Below are positions 1-8,068 of a DNA stretch of 64,000 nt, one piece after another. A program made the position numbers and the translations under genes. Source of the stretch: Hellea sp. (GTDB lineage: Bacteria; Pseudomonadota; Alphaproteobacteria; Caulobacterales; Maricaulaceae); NCBI GenBank assembly GCA_020631215.1, contig JAHDHS010000004.1:1-64000 (forward strand). Reading direction: 5' to 3'. The notes below the pieces were generated by a model. It did no database searches, was not told the origin of the DNA, and saw only the letters and a list, made by a program, of their open reading frames with translations. Every line of letters begins with the position of its first letter. Positions within the stretch are counted from its first letter, which is position 1.

Positions 1-197
1 AGTGAGCGTGGGAGCATGAATCAGCCTCTTTCTTTGATAAAATATAGGAACATCATAAGTTAATGTCCCACTAAGATTTCATGACAATGCAGCAATATCG
101 AAGTCTTTCACATTTGATGATCTAAGACTCTTTGGAGACCGAGAGGTGAACTTTCTTTCTCTGTCATCCCGGACCGTTTATCCCAACCCCGACATCC

Positions 198-275
198 GTA
201 GGGCAGGTTAGCGCAGCGTAACCTGCCGTTTTGCGGAATTGGCGGATTACGACCTAACGGTCTAATCCGCCCTAC
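198..275. repeat. REP-like double-hairpin element
   Basis: Two hairpins sit side by side: GGCAGGTTA (202-210) with TAACCTGCC (219-227), and GGCGGATTA (241-249) with TAATCCGCC (263-271). The ends of the whole unit are themselves inverted (GTAGGGC at 198, GCCCTAC at 269). This pattern matches the widespread intergenic GTAGGGCGGATTA-type palindromes of proteobacteria. Whether other copies exist in this genome cannot be seen here. Confidence 0.6.
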
Positions 276-355
276 GATATTGTTCCGCCCATGCGCTTCC
301 TCCTGCTGGCGATCTGGCGCTCAGCTATTGGGTTAAATCCTTGGTGAAGGACAGC

Positions 356-428
356 CCGCGAACCCTGGCGTTCATGATGGACACCATAGGGTTAGAATCA
401 TATTTTACACGAACGCCAAGGTTCGCGG
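356..428. repeat. Long inverted repeat, 18-bp arms
   Basis: The arms at 356-373 and 411-428 are reverse complements apart from one mismatch (CCGCGAACC/TGGCGTTC type), around a 37-base loop that itself contains ATGATGG...ACACCAT-like symmetry. There is no T-run after it, so it is not a standard terminator. It could be a mobile-element end, a recombination site or a remnant of a folded RNA. Confidence 0.55.
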
Positions 429-775
429 CGGTGCGTTTTCGCTGACGGCCGGTATATACGCAGACAGTCAATGCAGATGTTGTAAATATCTACACGTCTG
501 GTCAGCTCTCGCCAGCAGGCCCGGCACAACCGGATGTGTCACCACCCAGCGCTCAACCCGCACCGTCCCTTGATCAGGTAAGTGACGTCTCACCCGTCCC
601 GTGACCAAAAGAACAATTCTAAAATACTACGGTTGCGGGGAGTGAGGATTCAAATGGGTGATTATTTTATAAGTGATTGAAAGCACGCAGGAAAATTTAG
701 AGAAAACGCGGCTTCAATTAAACCTTCCTTCTCCCTTGAATGAGTCTGGTTCCACAGTGATATAAACATCACCTT

Positions 776-792
776 TCACCCTCTAAGGGTGA
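776..792. repeat. Small perfect hairpin
   Basis: TCACCCT (776-782) and AGGGTGA (786-792) form a 7-bp stem with a 3-base loop. There is no T-run on either side. It lies about 125 bases beyond the stop codon of the small membrane protein gene at 918-1256 (minus) and could be part of its 3' untranslated region. Confidence 0.3.
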
Positions 793-917
793 CAAGGATT
801 TCAATGCGGAGGTTTAAATTTTTGAAACCGTGCAAAAGAAGGGTAAGTCGAACATTGCTTGGGGTATTAAACGAAATTAAAGGCCCATAACTCAGCGTTC
901 TTTTGCAGCAGGCTAAG

Positions 918-1256
918 CTATTCATTAAGCACTTTCGCCTTATATTGATATCGGGTCTTTTTCGGGTTTTCGGTGGCAGTGAATGTGGTGAGCTCTATGC
1001 GGTCACCGGCTCTGACGTCGCTACGCATAGGAACCGTAATGATTGTGTTGCGGCCATCGCTTAGATCAATAACGGCTTTGATTTGCGGGCTGCCTAGCAC
1101 ATTCGAGTTAGATAAAAGTGTTCGGACTTCACCTGTGGTTTCACCTTGAGCCTGCCACGTATAGCTGTGCGGCTGGACCATGAGTGCCCACATGACGGCC
1201 ACAGACGCGGTCAAAATAAGTCCGGCTTTAAACCATTCGGCTTTGGATAAAGGCAT
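918..1256 (-). CDS. Small single-pass membrane protein, unknown function
   Basis: I do not recognise this 112-residue protein. It has one hydrophobic segment at about residues 11-27 following a short charged N-terminus, then a soluble domain rich in alternating beta-type sequence (residues 40-112) that would lie in the periplasm. The start is well supported: an AGGAGGGA ribosome site lies about 6 bases upstream of the ATG. It follows yajQ on the same strand with a gap of about 70 bases, so it may be the last gene of that transcript. Confidence 0.65.
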   Translation of the reverse strand: MPLSKAEWFKAGLILTASVAVMWALMVQPHSYTWQAQGETTGEVRTLLSNSNVLGSPQIKAVIDLSDGRNTIITVPMRSDVRAGDRIELTTFTATENPKKTRYQYKAKVLNE

Positions 1257-1325
1257 AACGTCCCTCCTGCTTCTATATCAGGTGGGGAATTTAATTAGAG
1301 TTTCAAGTGGGATGCAGGCTTTGAG

Positions 1326-1811
1326 TTAATCCCGGAAGTTTTTGAACTGAACGGGTTGTTCCAATCCCAGGTCTTTGATGAATTGGATGGTTGCCTGAAG
1401 ATCGTCGCGTTTTTTGCCGGAGACGCGCAGCTCTTCGCCTTGAATGGCGACCTGCACCTTGATCTTGGAGCCTTTGATATCTTTGACAATTTTTTTGGCC
1501 ATCTCTTTGTCGATACCTTCTTTCACGGCAATCATTTGCCGCACAGACAGGCCCGAGGCCGGCTCGACTTTTTGGTAGTCAAGCTGCCCCGGTTCGATCC
1601 CGCGCTTATGGAGTTGTCCGCGCAGGATTTCATGCATCTGTTTGAGCTTTAATTCATCATCCGCGATGACGAGTATGCCGCCCTCCTTGGCCTCAACCGA
1701 GGATTTAGACCCTTTGAAATCATAGCGCACAGAAATCTCGCGCATGACATTTTGCACGGCATTGTCCACTTCGGACATATTGACTTCAGAGACGACATCA
1801 AAGCTGGGCAT
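1326..1811 (-). CDS. yajQ: YajQ/UPF0234 family nucleotide-binding protein
   Basis: At 161 residues it has the usual length of the family. It starts MPSFDVVSE and ends QFKNFRD, both hallmark ends, and has the internal SGKKRDDLQ segment. The family has two ferredoxin-like domains; E. coli YajQ binds nucleic acid and nucleotides, and Xanthomonas and Pseudomonas homologues bind cyclic di-GMP. The reading frame is open for another 90 codons upstream, but that part overlaps the acyl-CoA dehydrogenase gene and has no family similarity, so the start at 1811 is preferred. The gap to the upstream dehydrogenase stop is 11 bases, so it is probably co-transcribed. Confidence 0.93.
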   Translation of the reverse strand: MPSFDVVSEVNMSEVDNAVQNVMREISVRYDFKGSKSSVEAKEGGILVIADDELKLKQMHEILRGQLHKRGIEPGQLDYQKVEPASGLSVRQMIAVKEGIDKEMAKKIVKDIKGSKIKVQVAIQGEELRVSGKKRDDLQATIQFIKDLGLEQPVQFKNFRD

Positions 1812-1822
1812 GGACTGGCTCT

Positions 1823-3067
1823 CTAGATTTTCTGATTGGTATATTGGCGCAGCTCGCGGCGGGCAACCTGACGGCGGTGAACGGCGTCCGGGCCATCGGC
1901 GAATCGAAGCGTCCGCTGACCCTGCCACATACCGGCCAGTGGCGTGTCTTGCGATACGCCTGTGCCGCCATGCATTTGCATGGCTTGGTCGATGACCTCG
2001 AGTGACATGCGCGGGGCCTCGACCTTGATCATGGAAATCCATGGCGCGGCGTCGCGTTTGGACATTGTGTCCATCGCCCAAGCTGCCTTCAGGCAGAGCA
2101 GACGCGCCTGTTCAATCTTGATGCGGGCTTCGGCGATATAGTCAAAATTCCCGCCCAGAAAAGCGAGCTGCTTGCCAAAGGCTTCACGTTCCAAAGACCG
2201 CTTGCAGAGTAATGAGAGCGCCTTCTCGGCCTGTCCGATAGAGCGCATGCAGTGATGGATACGGCCCGGGCCTAGGCGGCCTTGGGACACTTCAAAGCCG
2301 GCCCCTTCGCGGATCAGCAGGGCATCGGCCGGAATACGCACATCGGTAAAGCGGATATGCATATGACCATGAGGCGCATCATCATGGCCGAAGACCATCA
2401 TGGGACGCAGGATTTCAATTCCGGGCGTGGACGCGTCAACGACAAACATCGAATGTTGCTCATGTTTCTTGCGGCTTTCATCCGGCGTTTTCGCCATCAG
2501 GATATAAACTTTACAGCGCGGATCCCCTGCCCCCGATGACCAATATTTCTCTCCATTGAGCACCCATTCATCGCCGTCTTTGACGGCGGAGAATTCCAGA
2601 TTGATCGCGTCAGAGGAGGCCACATCCGGCTCTGTCATCAAATAGGCCGAACGGATTTCGCCTTCCAATAACGGCTTAAGCCATTTTTCCTTGTGGCCTT
2701 TCGTGCCGTAACGCTCGAGCACTTCCATATTGCCTGTATCGGGCGCGGAGCAGTTCATCGCCTCACTGGCCATATGAACCCAGCCCAGCTCTTCGGCGAT
2801 ATAGGCATATTCGACCGTCGTCAGGCCGTAGCCTTCATCCGAGTCGGTCAGCCAGAAATTCCATAGGCCGCGTTTGCGGGCTTCGGATTTTAGGATATCC
2901 AGAATTTCAAGCTGCCGCTCTGAAAAATCAAACCGTCCGCCGGGTGCAGTGCCCACGAGCGCGTGGAATTCTTCATCCAACGGAGCGACAAATTCGCGGG
3001 TAAATTCTCTGATTTTTTTTACGAGCGGCTTGACTTTCTCTGTCATGCCAAGGTCCATATCGGCCAT
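1823..3067 (-). CDS. Acyl-CoA dehydrogenase, ACAD10/11-like
   Basis: A 414-residue flavoenzyme expected to make a 2,3-double bond in an acyl-CoA using FAD and pass electrons to ETF. Visible family marks are MTEPDVASSD in the middle domain, the C-terminal QMHGGTGVS helix segment, and a LRFADGPDAVHR ending that closely resembles the ADGPDEVH end of the ACAD10/11 and FadE2-type branch. The upstream gene (stop 3079) encodes the phosphotransferase that in animals is fused to this type of dehydrogenase. It is probably cytoplasmic and co-transcribed with the kinase and two SDR genes upstream. The physiological acyl chain cannot be told from sequence. Confidence 0.9.
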   Translation of the reverse strand: MADMDLGMTEKVKPLVKKIREFTREFVAPLDEEFHALVGTAPGGRFDFSERQLEILDILKSEARKRGLWNFWLTDSDEGYGLTTVEYAYIAEELGWVHMASEAMNCSAPDTGNMEVLERYGTKGHKEKWLKPLLEGEIRSAYLMTEPDVASSDAINLEFSAVKDGDEWVLNGEKYWSSGAGDPRCKVYILMAKTPDESRKKHEQHSMFVVDASTPGIEILRPMMVFGHDDAPHGHMHIRFTDVRIPADALLIREGAGFEVSQGRLGPGRIHHCMRSIGQAEKALSLLCKRSLEREAFGKQLAFLGGNFDYIAEARIKIEQARLLCLKAAWAMDTMSKRDAAPWISMIKVEAPRMSLEVIDQAMQMHGGTGVSQDTPLAGMWQGQRTLRFADGPDAVHRRQVARRELRQYTNQKI

Positions 3068-3078
3068 ATTGCTTTCCT

Positions 3079-4143
3079 TTATAATTGTCCTGTTTTGATT
3101 TTGTAGCGCGCGAGATTGCCCAGCGCGGATGTCATTTGTCCGTAATCCTTGAAACGGGGATTATCATTTTGCCCGCGATAGAAACGGGCATAGATTTGCT
3201 GGATAATCACGGCCAGCCGCCAGATTCCATAGACGTAGTAGAACTGAAACCCCGAGACATCTGCGCCGGTTTTAGCGGCGTAGAAATCCAGTATTTCCTG
3301 CCGGGTCATCATGCCCTCAGCCTGAGACGGTTGGCGCACGGTCAGCTTCATAAAATCCGGATCATCGGCTTGTATCCAATAGGCAAGCGTATTGCCCAGA
3401 TCCATCATGGGGTCGCCCAGAGCGGAAATCTCCCAGTCCAGAATGGCTTCGATTTGGGTGGGGTCATTTTGGCGCAAAATGCAATTATCAATGCGGTAAT
3501 CGCCATGAATCACCCCTGCCCCGCGCTCGGTCTCCGGCATATTATCGACCAGCCAGCCCTGCACGTCTTCGAATTTTTCAACATCTTCTGTCCAGGCTTT
3601 TTCCCAGCGGCGGTTCCAGCCTAAAATCTGGCGTGAAACATAGCCTTCGGGTTTGCCGAAATCCCCCAGCCCGACCGCTTTGTAATCCGCTGTGTGCATA
3701 TCGACGAGGGTCTGGAAGAAATTTTCACAAAGCTGACGCGTTTCTTTCGGGCTCCAGTTCCAATCTTTGGGGATTTTGGTATGAATTAGATGGCCCTCAT
3801 TGCGGTCCATCACATAAAATTCCGACCCAATGACAGAAGCGTCATCCGTATAATAGAGCGTATTGGGCACAGGCACGATGCCTTTTAGCGCCGTCATGAC
3901 CCGATATTCGCGGTGCATATCATGGCCGGATTTCGGCTTGTCGCCTGTCGGAGGGCGGCGCAACACCATGCGCCGCTCCGGGTAGTCAATCGCATAGGTT
4001 ATGTTTGACGCGCCGGACGGGTATTGCGCGACTTTGGGCGTGCCTTTCAGATCCGGTAGCAAGTCTTTCAAGATCGCATCGACGGCGTCGATATTGAGCT
4101 CTTCGCCCTTGCGGACTTCAACTGTGGGGTTTTCGCTGCTCAT
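3079..4143 (-). CDS. Phosphotransferase family protein (APH fold), ACAD10/11 kinase-like
   Basis: A 354-residue protein of the aminoglycoside-phosphotransferase/choline-kinase fold. The catalytic loop reads HGDYRIDN and the metal-binding segment DWEISALGDPMMDLG; the N-terminal lobe has YPSGASNITY. This is the pattern of the kinase domain of mammalian ACAD10/11, which phosphorylates 4-hydroxyacyl-CoA, and of bacterial homologues next to acyl-CoA dehydrogenases. Its start overlaps the stop of the upstream SDR gene by 4 bases and the dehydrogenase follows after 11, so all are read together. An antibiotic-resistance role is unlikely given the neighbours. Confidence 0.85.
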   Translation of the reverse strand: MSSENPTVEVRKGEELNIDAVDAILKDLLPDLKGTPKVAQYPSGASNITYAIDYPERRMVLRRPPTGDKPKSGHDMHREYRVMTALKGIVPVPNTLYYTDDASVIGSEFYVMDRNEGHLIHTKIPKDWNWSPKETRQLCENFFQTLVDMHTADYKAVGLGDFGKPEGYVSRQILGWNRRWEKAWTEDVEKFEDVQGWLVDNMPETERGAGVIHGDYRIDNCILRQNDPTQIEAILDWEISALGDPMMDLGNTLAYWIQADDPDFMKLTVRQPSQAEGMMTRQEILDFYAAKTGADVSGFQFYYVYGIWRLAVIIQQIYARFYRGQNDNPRFKDYGQMTSALGNLARYKIKTGQL

Positions 4144-4904
4144 GAAATGATAGCGCCGCCGTCAACGACCATGCCTTGGCCTGTGAAATAGCTGGCTTCA
4201 CCTGAAACCATATAAAGCACCGCGCCGACCATTTCTTCGGGTTGGGCCATACGGGAGATCGCAAGGTAATGTTTCATATGCGCGTCCATACCGGGCAGGT
4301 CTTTTAGGCCCGCCGCAAGTTTTGTATCCGTAAAGCCGGGCAGAAGCGCGTTCACGCGCACGCCGGAATTAGAATATTCTTTTGCCATGCCTTTAGTCAT
4401 ATTGATCACGGCGGCTTTGGTCATGCCGTAAACCACGCGCTGTTGACCCGGCTGTATGCCGTCAATCGAGGCGACATTGACGATGGAACCGCCGCCATCT
4501 TTCATCAGCAGGGGCATGGCTTTGGACGACAAAAAGAACGGGCCTTTGACATTGACGTCCCATGTCTTGTCATAGGCCGATTCCGGTGTTTGATGGGCCG
4601 GGCCGAAATAAGGGTTGGTCGCGCCATTATTGATCAGGATATCCAGACGGCCAAATTCTGCCTCGATCATCGCCAGTGTTTTGTCATGATGGTCAAGCTC
4701 GCCCAGATGCAGCTCTGCTGAGACCGCCTTTCCGCCCTTGGCCCGAATGGCCTCGGCGACTTTTTCGCAATCGGCTTGCTTGCGGGATGAGCAGATAACC
4801 GTCGCGCCATGTTCGGCCATACCGTGGGCGACCGCCTCACCAATGCCGCGGCTTGCGCCCGCAACCAGTGCTACTTTTCCGCTTAAGTCAAATCTTTGGG
4901 TCAT
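4140..4904 (-). CDS. SDR family oxidoreductase
   Basis: A classical short-chain dehydrogenase/reductase of 254 residues. The cofactor loop is GASRGIG at 16-22, the NNGA motif is at 92-95, and the catalytic Ser146, Tyr159 and Lys163 are present, as is the PG motif after the active site. It is NAD(P)(H)-dependent and probably acts on a hydroxyacyl- or ketoacyl-CoA, judged from the operon with an acyl-CoA dehydrogenase and kinase. It overlaps the downstream kinase gene by 4 bases (ATGA type) and follows the second SDR gene after 9 bases. Confidence 0.88.
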   Translation of the reverse strand: MTQRFDLSGKVALVAGASRGIGEAVAHGMAEHGATVICSSRKQADCEKVAEAIRAKGGKAVSAELHLGELDHHDKTLAMIEAEFGRLDILINNGATNPYFGPAHQTPESAYDKTWDVNVKGPFFLSSKAMPLLMKDGGGSIVNVASIDGIQPGQQRVVYGMTKAAVINMTKGMAKEYSNSGVRVNALLPGFTDTKLAAGLKDLPGMDAHMKHYLAISRMAQPEEMVGAVLYMVSGEASYFTGQGMVVDGGAIIS

Positions 4905-4913
4905 ATTCTGTTC

Positions 4914-5696
4914 CTATTTTGAAGTCGGTAAAGTTTCGCCCGCCATTTTCTGGCGCAGCTTGCCCATCCCCGCCAGATAATCATCATGTTTCGTGGCGCG
5001 ATGCGCAAAATAATCCGCCACAACCGGATGTGACAGCACAAGAAACTTGTCAGCCTCGATGGAAGCTTTCAGCGCTTCGGCGACATCAGACGGCTCCAGG
5101 AAGCCGTCTTTGCTGTTTTCGGCCATGTCAAAGCCTTTGGTCATATTGGTGCGCACATATTGCGGGCATATGCAATGGGCTCTAATGCCGTGTTGCGCAT
5201 GTTCAATTTGGATCGATTCTGCAAATGATACGGCGGCGTGCTTGGTGGCGGAATAGGAGGCGCTACCAATCTGATTCAGCAACCCCGCGGCTGATGCCGT
5301 GATCACGAAACGGCCGGAGCCACGTTCGATCCAAGATGGCATCAGGGCCCTGGCCGCATAGACGGATGCCATCACATTGACCTGCCATGCCAGTTCCCAG
5401 CTTTCATTACTGCCGCCGGCCACATGCGGCCCATTGCCCGACCCAACGCCGGCATTGGACACATAAATGTCAATCGGGCCAAAATCCTCTTCGATCGCCG
5501 TAATCGCCGATTTAACCTGAGCTTCGTTTGAGGCGTCAAAGCCATAGGCGCTCGCGCCGATTTCGGTGGCTGTTTCCATCGGCAGCTCTAAATCGCATAT
5601 GGCTACTTTGGCCCCATTGGCCACAAACATTTCGGCAATGGCGCGGCCAATGCCGCCGGATGCGCCGGTTACGGCGACTGTCTGATCTTTAAACAT
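4914..5696 (-). CDS. SDR family oxidoreductase, first gene of operon
   Basis: A 260-residue classical SDR with TGASGGIG at 10-17, SNAG at 80-83, Ser135, Tyr148 and Lys152. The C-terminus carries an extra segment of about 30 residues rich in basic residues after the normal fold. It heads the minus-strand group SDR - SDR - phosphotransferase - acyl-CoA dehydrogenase - yajQ. The substrate is not evident. Promoters for this operon and for the divergent DUF3667 gene should lie in the roughly 70 bases between 5697 and 5770. Confidence 0.87.
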   Translation of the reverse strand: MFKDQTVAVTGASGGIGRAIAEMFVANGAKVAICDLELPMETATEIGASAYGFDASNEAQVKSAITAIEEDFGPIDIYVSNAGVGSGNGPHVAGGSNESWELAWQVNVMASVYAARALMPSWIERGSGRFVITASAAGLLNQIGSASYSATKHAAVSFAESIQIEHAQHGIRAHCICPQYVRTNMTKGFDMAENSKDGFLEPSDVAEALKASIEADKFLVLSHPVVADYFAHRATKHDDYLAGMGKLRQKMAGETLPTSK

Positions 5697-5769
5697 AGGC
5701 TCTTATCAAACATCCCTTGGTTCGGTGCAAGGATTTGCGGCCTCATTTATATTGAATAATGGACTCGCA

Positions 5770-7119
5770 ATGTTGCATAACAGTCTCATGGACACCGAAA
5801 ACGATCTCAGCCTGGACGCCCATTCGGTTTTGGATCGGGATAACATCCCGAATGAGAACCAGAGCGTCACCTGTTTTGCCTGCGATGAACCTGTGGTCGG
5901 GCTCTATTGCGCGGAATGCGGCCAAAAGAACGATAATTACCGCCGCTCTATCTTCTCACTCGGATGGGAGCTCTTCGCCTCTCTGACGGCTTTAGAAGGC
6001 CGCACATGGCGCAGCCTGCGCAGCTTGATCTTAAAACCAGGGCAGATGGCACGTGAATATGCAGATGGGGCGCGCCAAAAATGGACGTCCCCTGTTCGTA
6101 TATATCTGGCCATGTCTCTGATCCTATTTGGATATATCACTTTATCGGGCACGCAGCTCATTGCCTTTGGACCTAAGAAAACTGCGGCTGAGACGCTGCA
6201 ATTGGAAACCGGAAATGAAGCCTTCACGCCCGCGATCTATTTTTTCAAACGCAAAGGCGAGTTAAGCGAACTGGTTACGGACGAAGCTCTATCCGCATTT
6301 GAAGATGGGCTGAACCAAATCATGTCTAGCGACTCAGAGAAATCTGTCGAAGAGCTCAAGGCCGAGATCGAGAGCAACAATAAAAATATTGCCCGAATGC
6401 AAAAGCAGATGGAATCCATGACTTATGGCAAACAAGGCGTCCAAACCGGCGTCAATGCACTTCAAGCACGTAATGAGGCAATTGAAAAACTGATTGAAAA
6501 AAAGCTTGATCCGGATGCGGCGTCTGCAGAAATCCCGACACAGCCAGACCCTGATGCCGAAGACATAGAACCGCCTGAGACTCCGGAAACCAATGAGGAT
6601 AGCGATAGCAACAGCAATATCAAAATCACTGGCCTGGACGGGAAAACCTACAGTCTTTCCAATGAAGAGATAAGGCTAATCGCCATCGCAGCTTTGCGTC
6701 AACCGGAACGTCTAAATGCCGCAATTGGTCGATGGCTGCCCCGGATCATGTTTTTGATGATGCCCTTTTCAATGTTGATGGGCGCGATTTTCATTCGCGG
6801 GAAAGAGACGGCGATGCTCTATGACCATTTGGTGCATGCCGCCTATATTCACGCTTTCTCTTTTCTGTTGTTGTTTATCTTTATTCTGCTGGTGCAATTC
6901 ACACAATTTCCAAACCTGCTCATCATCTATACGCTCATTTTGCTGATATATCTGCCAATATCCGCAAAGCGCATGTTCAAGCGTGGGTGGTTCAAATCCT
7001 TTTTAACCAGCTATGGCGTCGGCTCGGTATATACCTTTATCATGAGCCTTATTCTCGTTTACCTGATAAGCTTGGGCGCGCTGGATATCGCTGCGGAATA
7101 TGCCGTTACGCAAAGCTAA
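5770..7119 (+). CDS. DUF3667 zinc-ribbon membrane protein
   Basis: About 449 residues from the ATG at 5770 (GGA ribosome-site remnant 7 bases upstream); a GTG at 5725 and an ATG at 5788 are alternative starts. Near the N-terminus four cysteines (35, 38, 47, 50) form a C-x2-C...C-x2-C zinc ribbon ending CGQKN, the DUF3667 signature. A hydrophobic segment follows around residues 110-130, then an acidic, coiled-coil-prone and Pro/Glu/Asp-rich insert (about 180-300), then four hydrophobic segments to the end. The function is unknown. Its stop overlaps by 4 bases the stop of the convergent holin-like gene. Confidence 0.8.
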   Translation: MLHNSLMDTENDLSLDAHSVLDRDNIPNENQSVTCFACDEPVVGLYCAECGQKNDNYRRSIFSLGWELFASLTALEGRTWRSLRSLILKPGQMAREYADGARQKWTSPVRIYLAMSLILFGYITLSGTQLIAFGPKKTAAETLQLETGNEAFTPAIYFFKRKGELSELVTDEALSAFEDGLNQIMSSDSEKSVEELKAEIESNNKNIARMQKQMESMTYGKQGVQTGVNALQARNEAIEKLIEKKLDPDAASAEIPTQPDPDAEDIEPPETPETNEDSDSNSNIKITGLDGKTYSLSNEEIRLIAIAALRQPERLNAAIGRWLPRIMFLMMPFSMLMGAIFIRGKETAMLYDHLVHAAYIHAFSFLLLFIFILLVQFTQFPNLLIIYTLILLIYLPISAKRMFKRGWFKSFLTSYGVGSVYTFIMSLILVYLISLGALDIAAEYAVTQS

Positions 7120-7583
7120 GGGTTGCTTCTTAGCGGCGGCTTAGGGGCCCGATCCCCAAACCACCATAGGGTCGCAGCTGTCGCCGCAAATACGGCGGCT
7201 TCGACAATCGCGCCATTTTGGGTCTTGGCAAATATCCATCCGGTTATCAGCCAAAGCAAAAGCGTCAAAATCGGTCTGACCAAGCGCAGTATATTGATGA
7301 CCCATTGACTAGCCTTGCCGATCGCCGCATCCGCCTTGATTGAGGCCTCCAACCCCGCCCAAGAACCCGCCTGCGCTACGAGGGCCAGTTCGATTTCACT
7401 CTCTTGCGCTTTGGCTTGCATATTGAGCTCATGCAGACGGTATTCATGGCTCCATCTGGCTTGTTCCTGTTTGAAAGTCTGCCGCCGTTCAAAGAAACCT
7501 GCCACGCGGCCCAGAGCCGTGCCGACAATGCCGAATAATCCGCCTGCGGCGGCGTCCATACCAAGAATTAAAGGGTCTGCCAT
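7116..7583 (-). CDS. Holin-like protein (3-TM phage/GTA type)
   Basis: A 155-residue protein starting MADPLILGMD, preceded by a GAGG ribosome site, which supports the start at 7583. It has a glycine-rich hydrophobic N-terminus (about 10-30), a charged amphipathic middle rich in Gln and Glu (FKQEQARWSHEYRLHE), and two hydrophobic C-terminal segments ending in a basic tail. This fits the 3-TM holins of tailed phages and gene-transfer agents. The start overlaps the end of the endolysin-like gene by 16 bases, the usual lysis-pair arrangement. No phage structural genes are nearby, so it is probably a domesticated remnant or a solitary lysis pair. Confidence 0.7.
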   Translation of the reverse strand: MADPLILGMDAAAGGLFGIVGTALGRVAGFFERRQTFKQEQARWSHEYRLHELNMQAKAQESEIELALVAQAGSWAGLEASIKADAAIGKASQWVINILRLVRPILTLLLWLITGWIFAKTQNGAIVEAAVFAATAATLWWFGDRAPKPPLRSNP

Positions 7584-7969
7584 AATTGCCTCGCTTTCGG
7601 GCCGCCATACCAATGGCGCGGGCGTCCCAAATCCATGTGTAAAAATGTTGAATAAAACCCAAACCCAGTAAACCCCGCCTCGCGGCACATGGCATAAAGA
7701 TGTTTCGGGTTGTGATTCTGAAGTGAGACATCAGCCGCTAGCTTTAGATGCTGTGACAATGGCGCCCCGCCAACTTTGGCATTATGCAAAGCACAGCGAT
7801 GCGCCGACAAGATAATAAAAGGCGCTCCGGTTAAATCCCGGGCCCTTTGCAATCGATCCATGAATTCGGGCCAAGGATAGCTTTCACCGCAATGACGGCA
7901 AGCCATCTCTCTTTCGGTAAAGCTTGGCCAAATCCACTCGGGACGTTTGATATCAGTTTCAGACTTCAC
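7568..7969 (-). CDS. Peptidase M15-type D-Ala-D-Ala carboxypeptidase / endolysin-like
   Basis: A 133-residue protein of the small zinc M15 peptidase type found in phage endolysins. Visible are SAHRC (55-59), the zinc-binding SQH-LKLAAD segment (His74, Asp80) and the HMD motif with His111. A C-x2-C pair lies at 24-27. It would cut the peptide cross-links of murein. There is no signal peptide, so export would depend on the holin-like protein encoded directly downstream with overlap. A GTG start is assumed; it lies very close to its AGGGG ribosome site, so the exact start is uncertain. Confidence 0.8.
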   Translation of the reverse strand: MKSETDIKRPEWIWPSFTEREMACRHCGESYPWPEFMDRLQRARDLTGAPFIILSAHRCALHNAKVGGAPLSQHLKLAADVSLQNHNPKHLYAMCREAGFTGFGFYSTFLHMDLGRPRHWYGGPKARQLWQTL

Positions 7970-8011
7970 CCCTAAAAAAATAGGCGCAAACTTATATGGG
8001 AGGATTCAAAT

Positions 8012-8035
8012 AAAAAACCCGCCATGAAGGCGGGT
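8012..8035 (-). terminator. Rho-independent terminator
   Basis: On the minus strand ACCCGCC, a 5-base loop and GGCGGGT are followed by six T. It lies 34 bases beyond the stop codon of the HhH/DUF2853 fusion gene and ends the transcript that includes the OmpA-BON gene. It also separates that transcript from the endolysin-like gene. Confidence 0.88.
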
Positions 8036-8068
8036 CTAAATGCAATATTTGCGAGGAAATAAGTTTAT

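Larger units (their letters stand above)
1..917. other. Gene-free stretch with inverted repeats
   Basis: No convincing gene is seen here on either strand. The longest open stretch runs from about 446 to 604 on the plus strand; it is proline-rich towards its end but lacks a good start codon and ribosome site, so it may be the tail of a decayed gene. The stretch also holds a double-hairpin repeat (198-275), a long near-perfect inverted repeat (356-428) and a small hairpin (776-792), each listed separately. A short phrase near 163-175 resembles the ends of intergenic repeats seen in other alphaproteobacteria, which is recollection only. Confidence 0.6.

Noticed and set aside
1812..2081. N-terminal extension of the YajQ frame by 90 codons
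   Set aside because: It overlaps the acyl-CoA dehydrogenase coding region, and the family begins at MPSFD.
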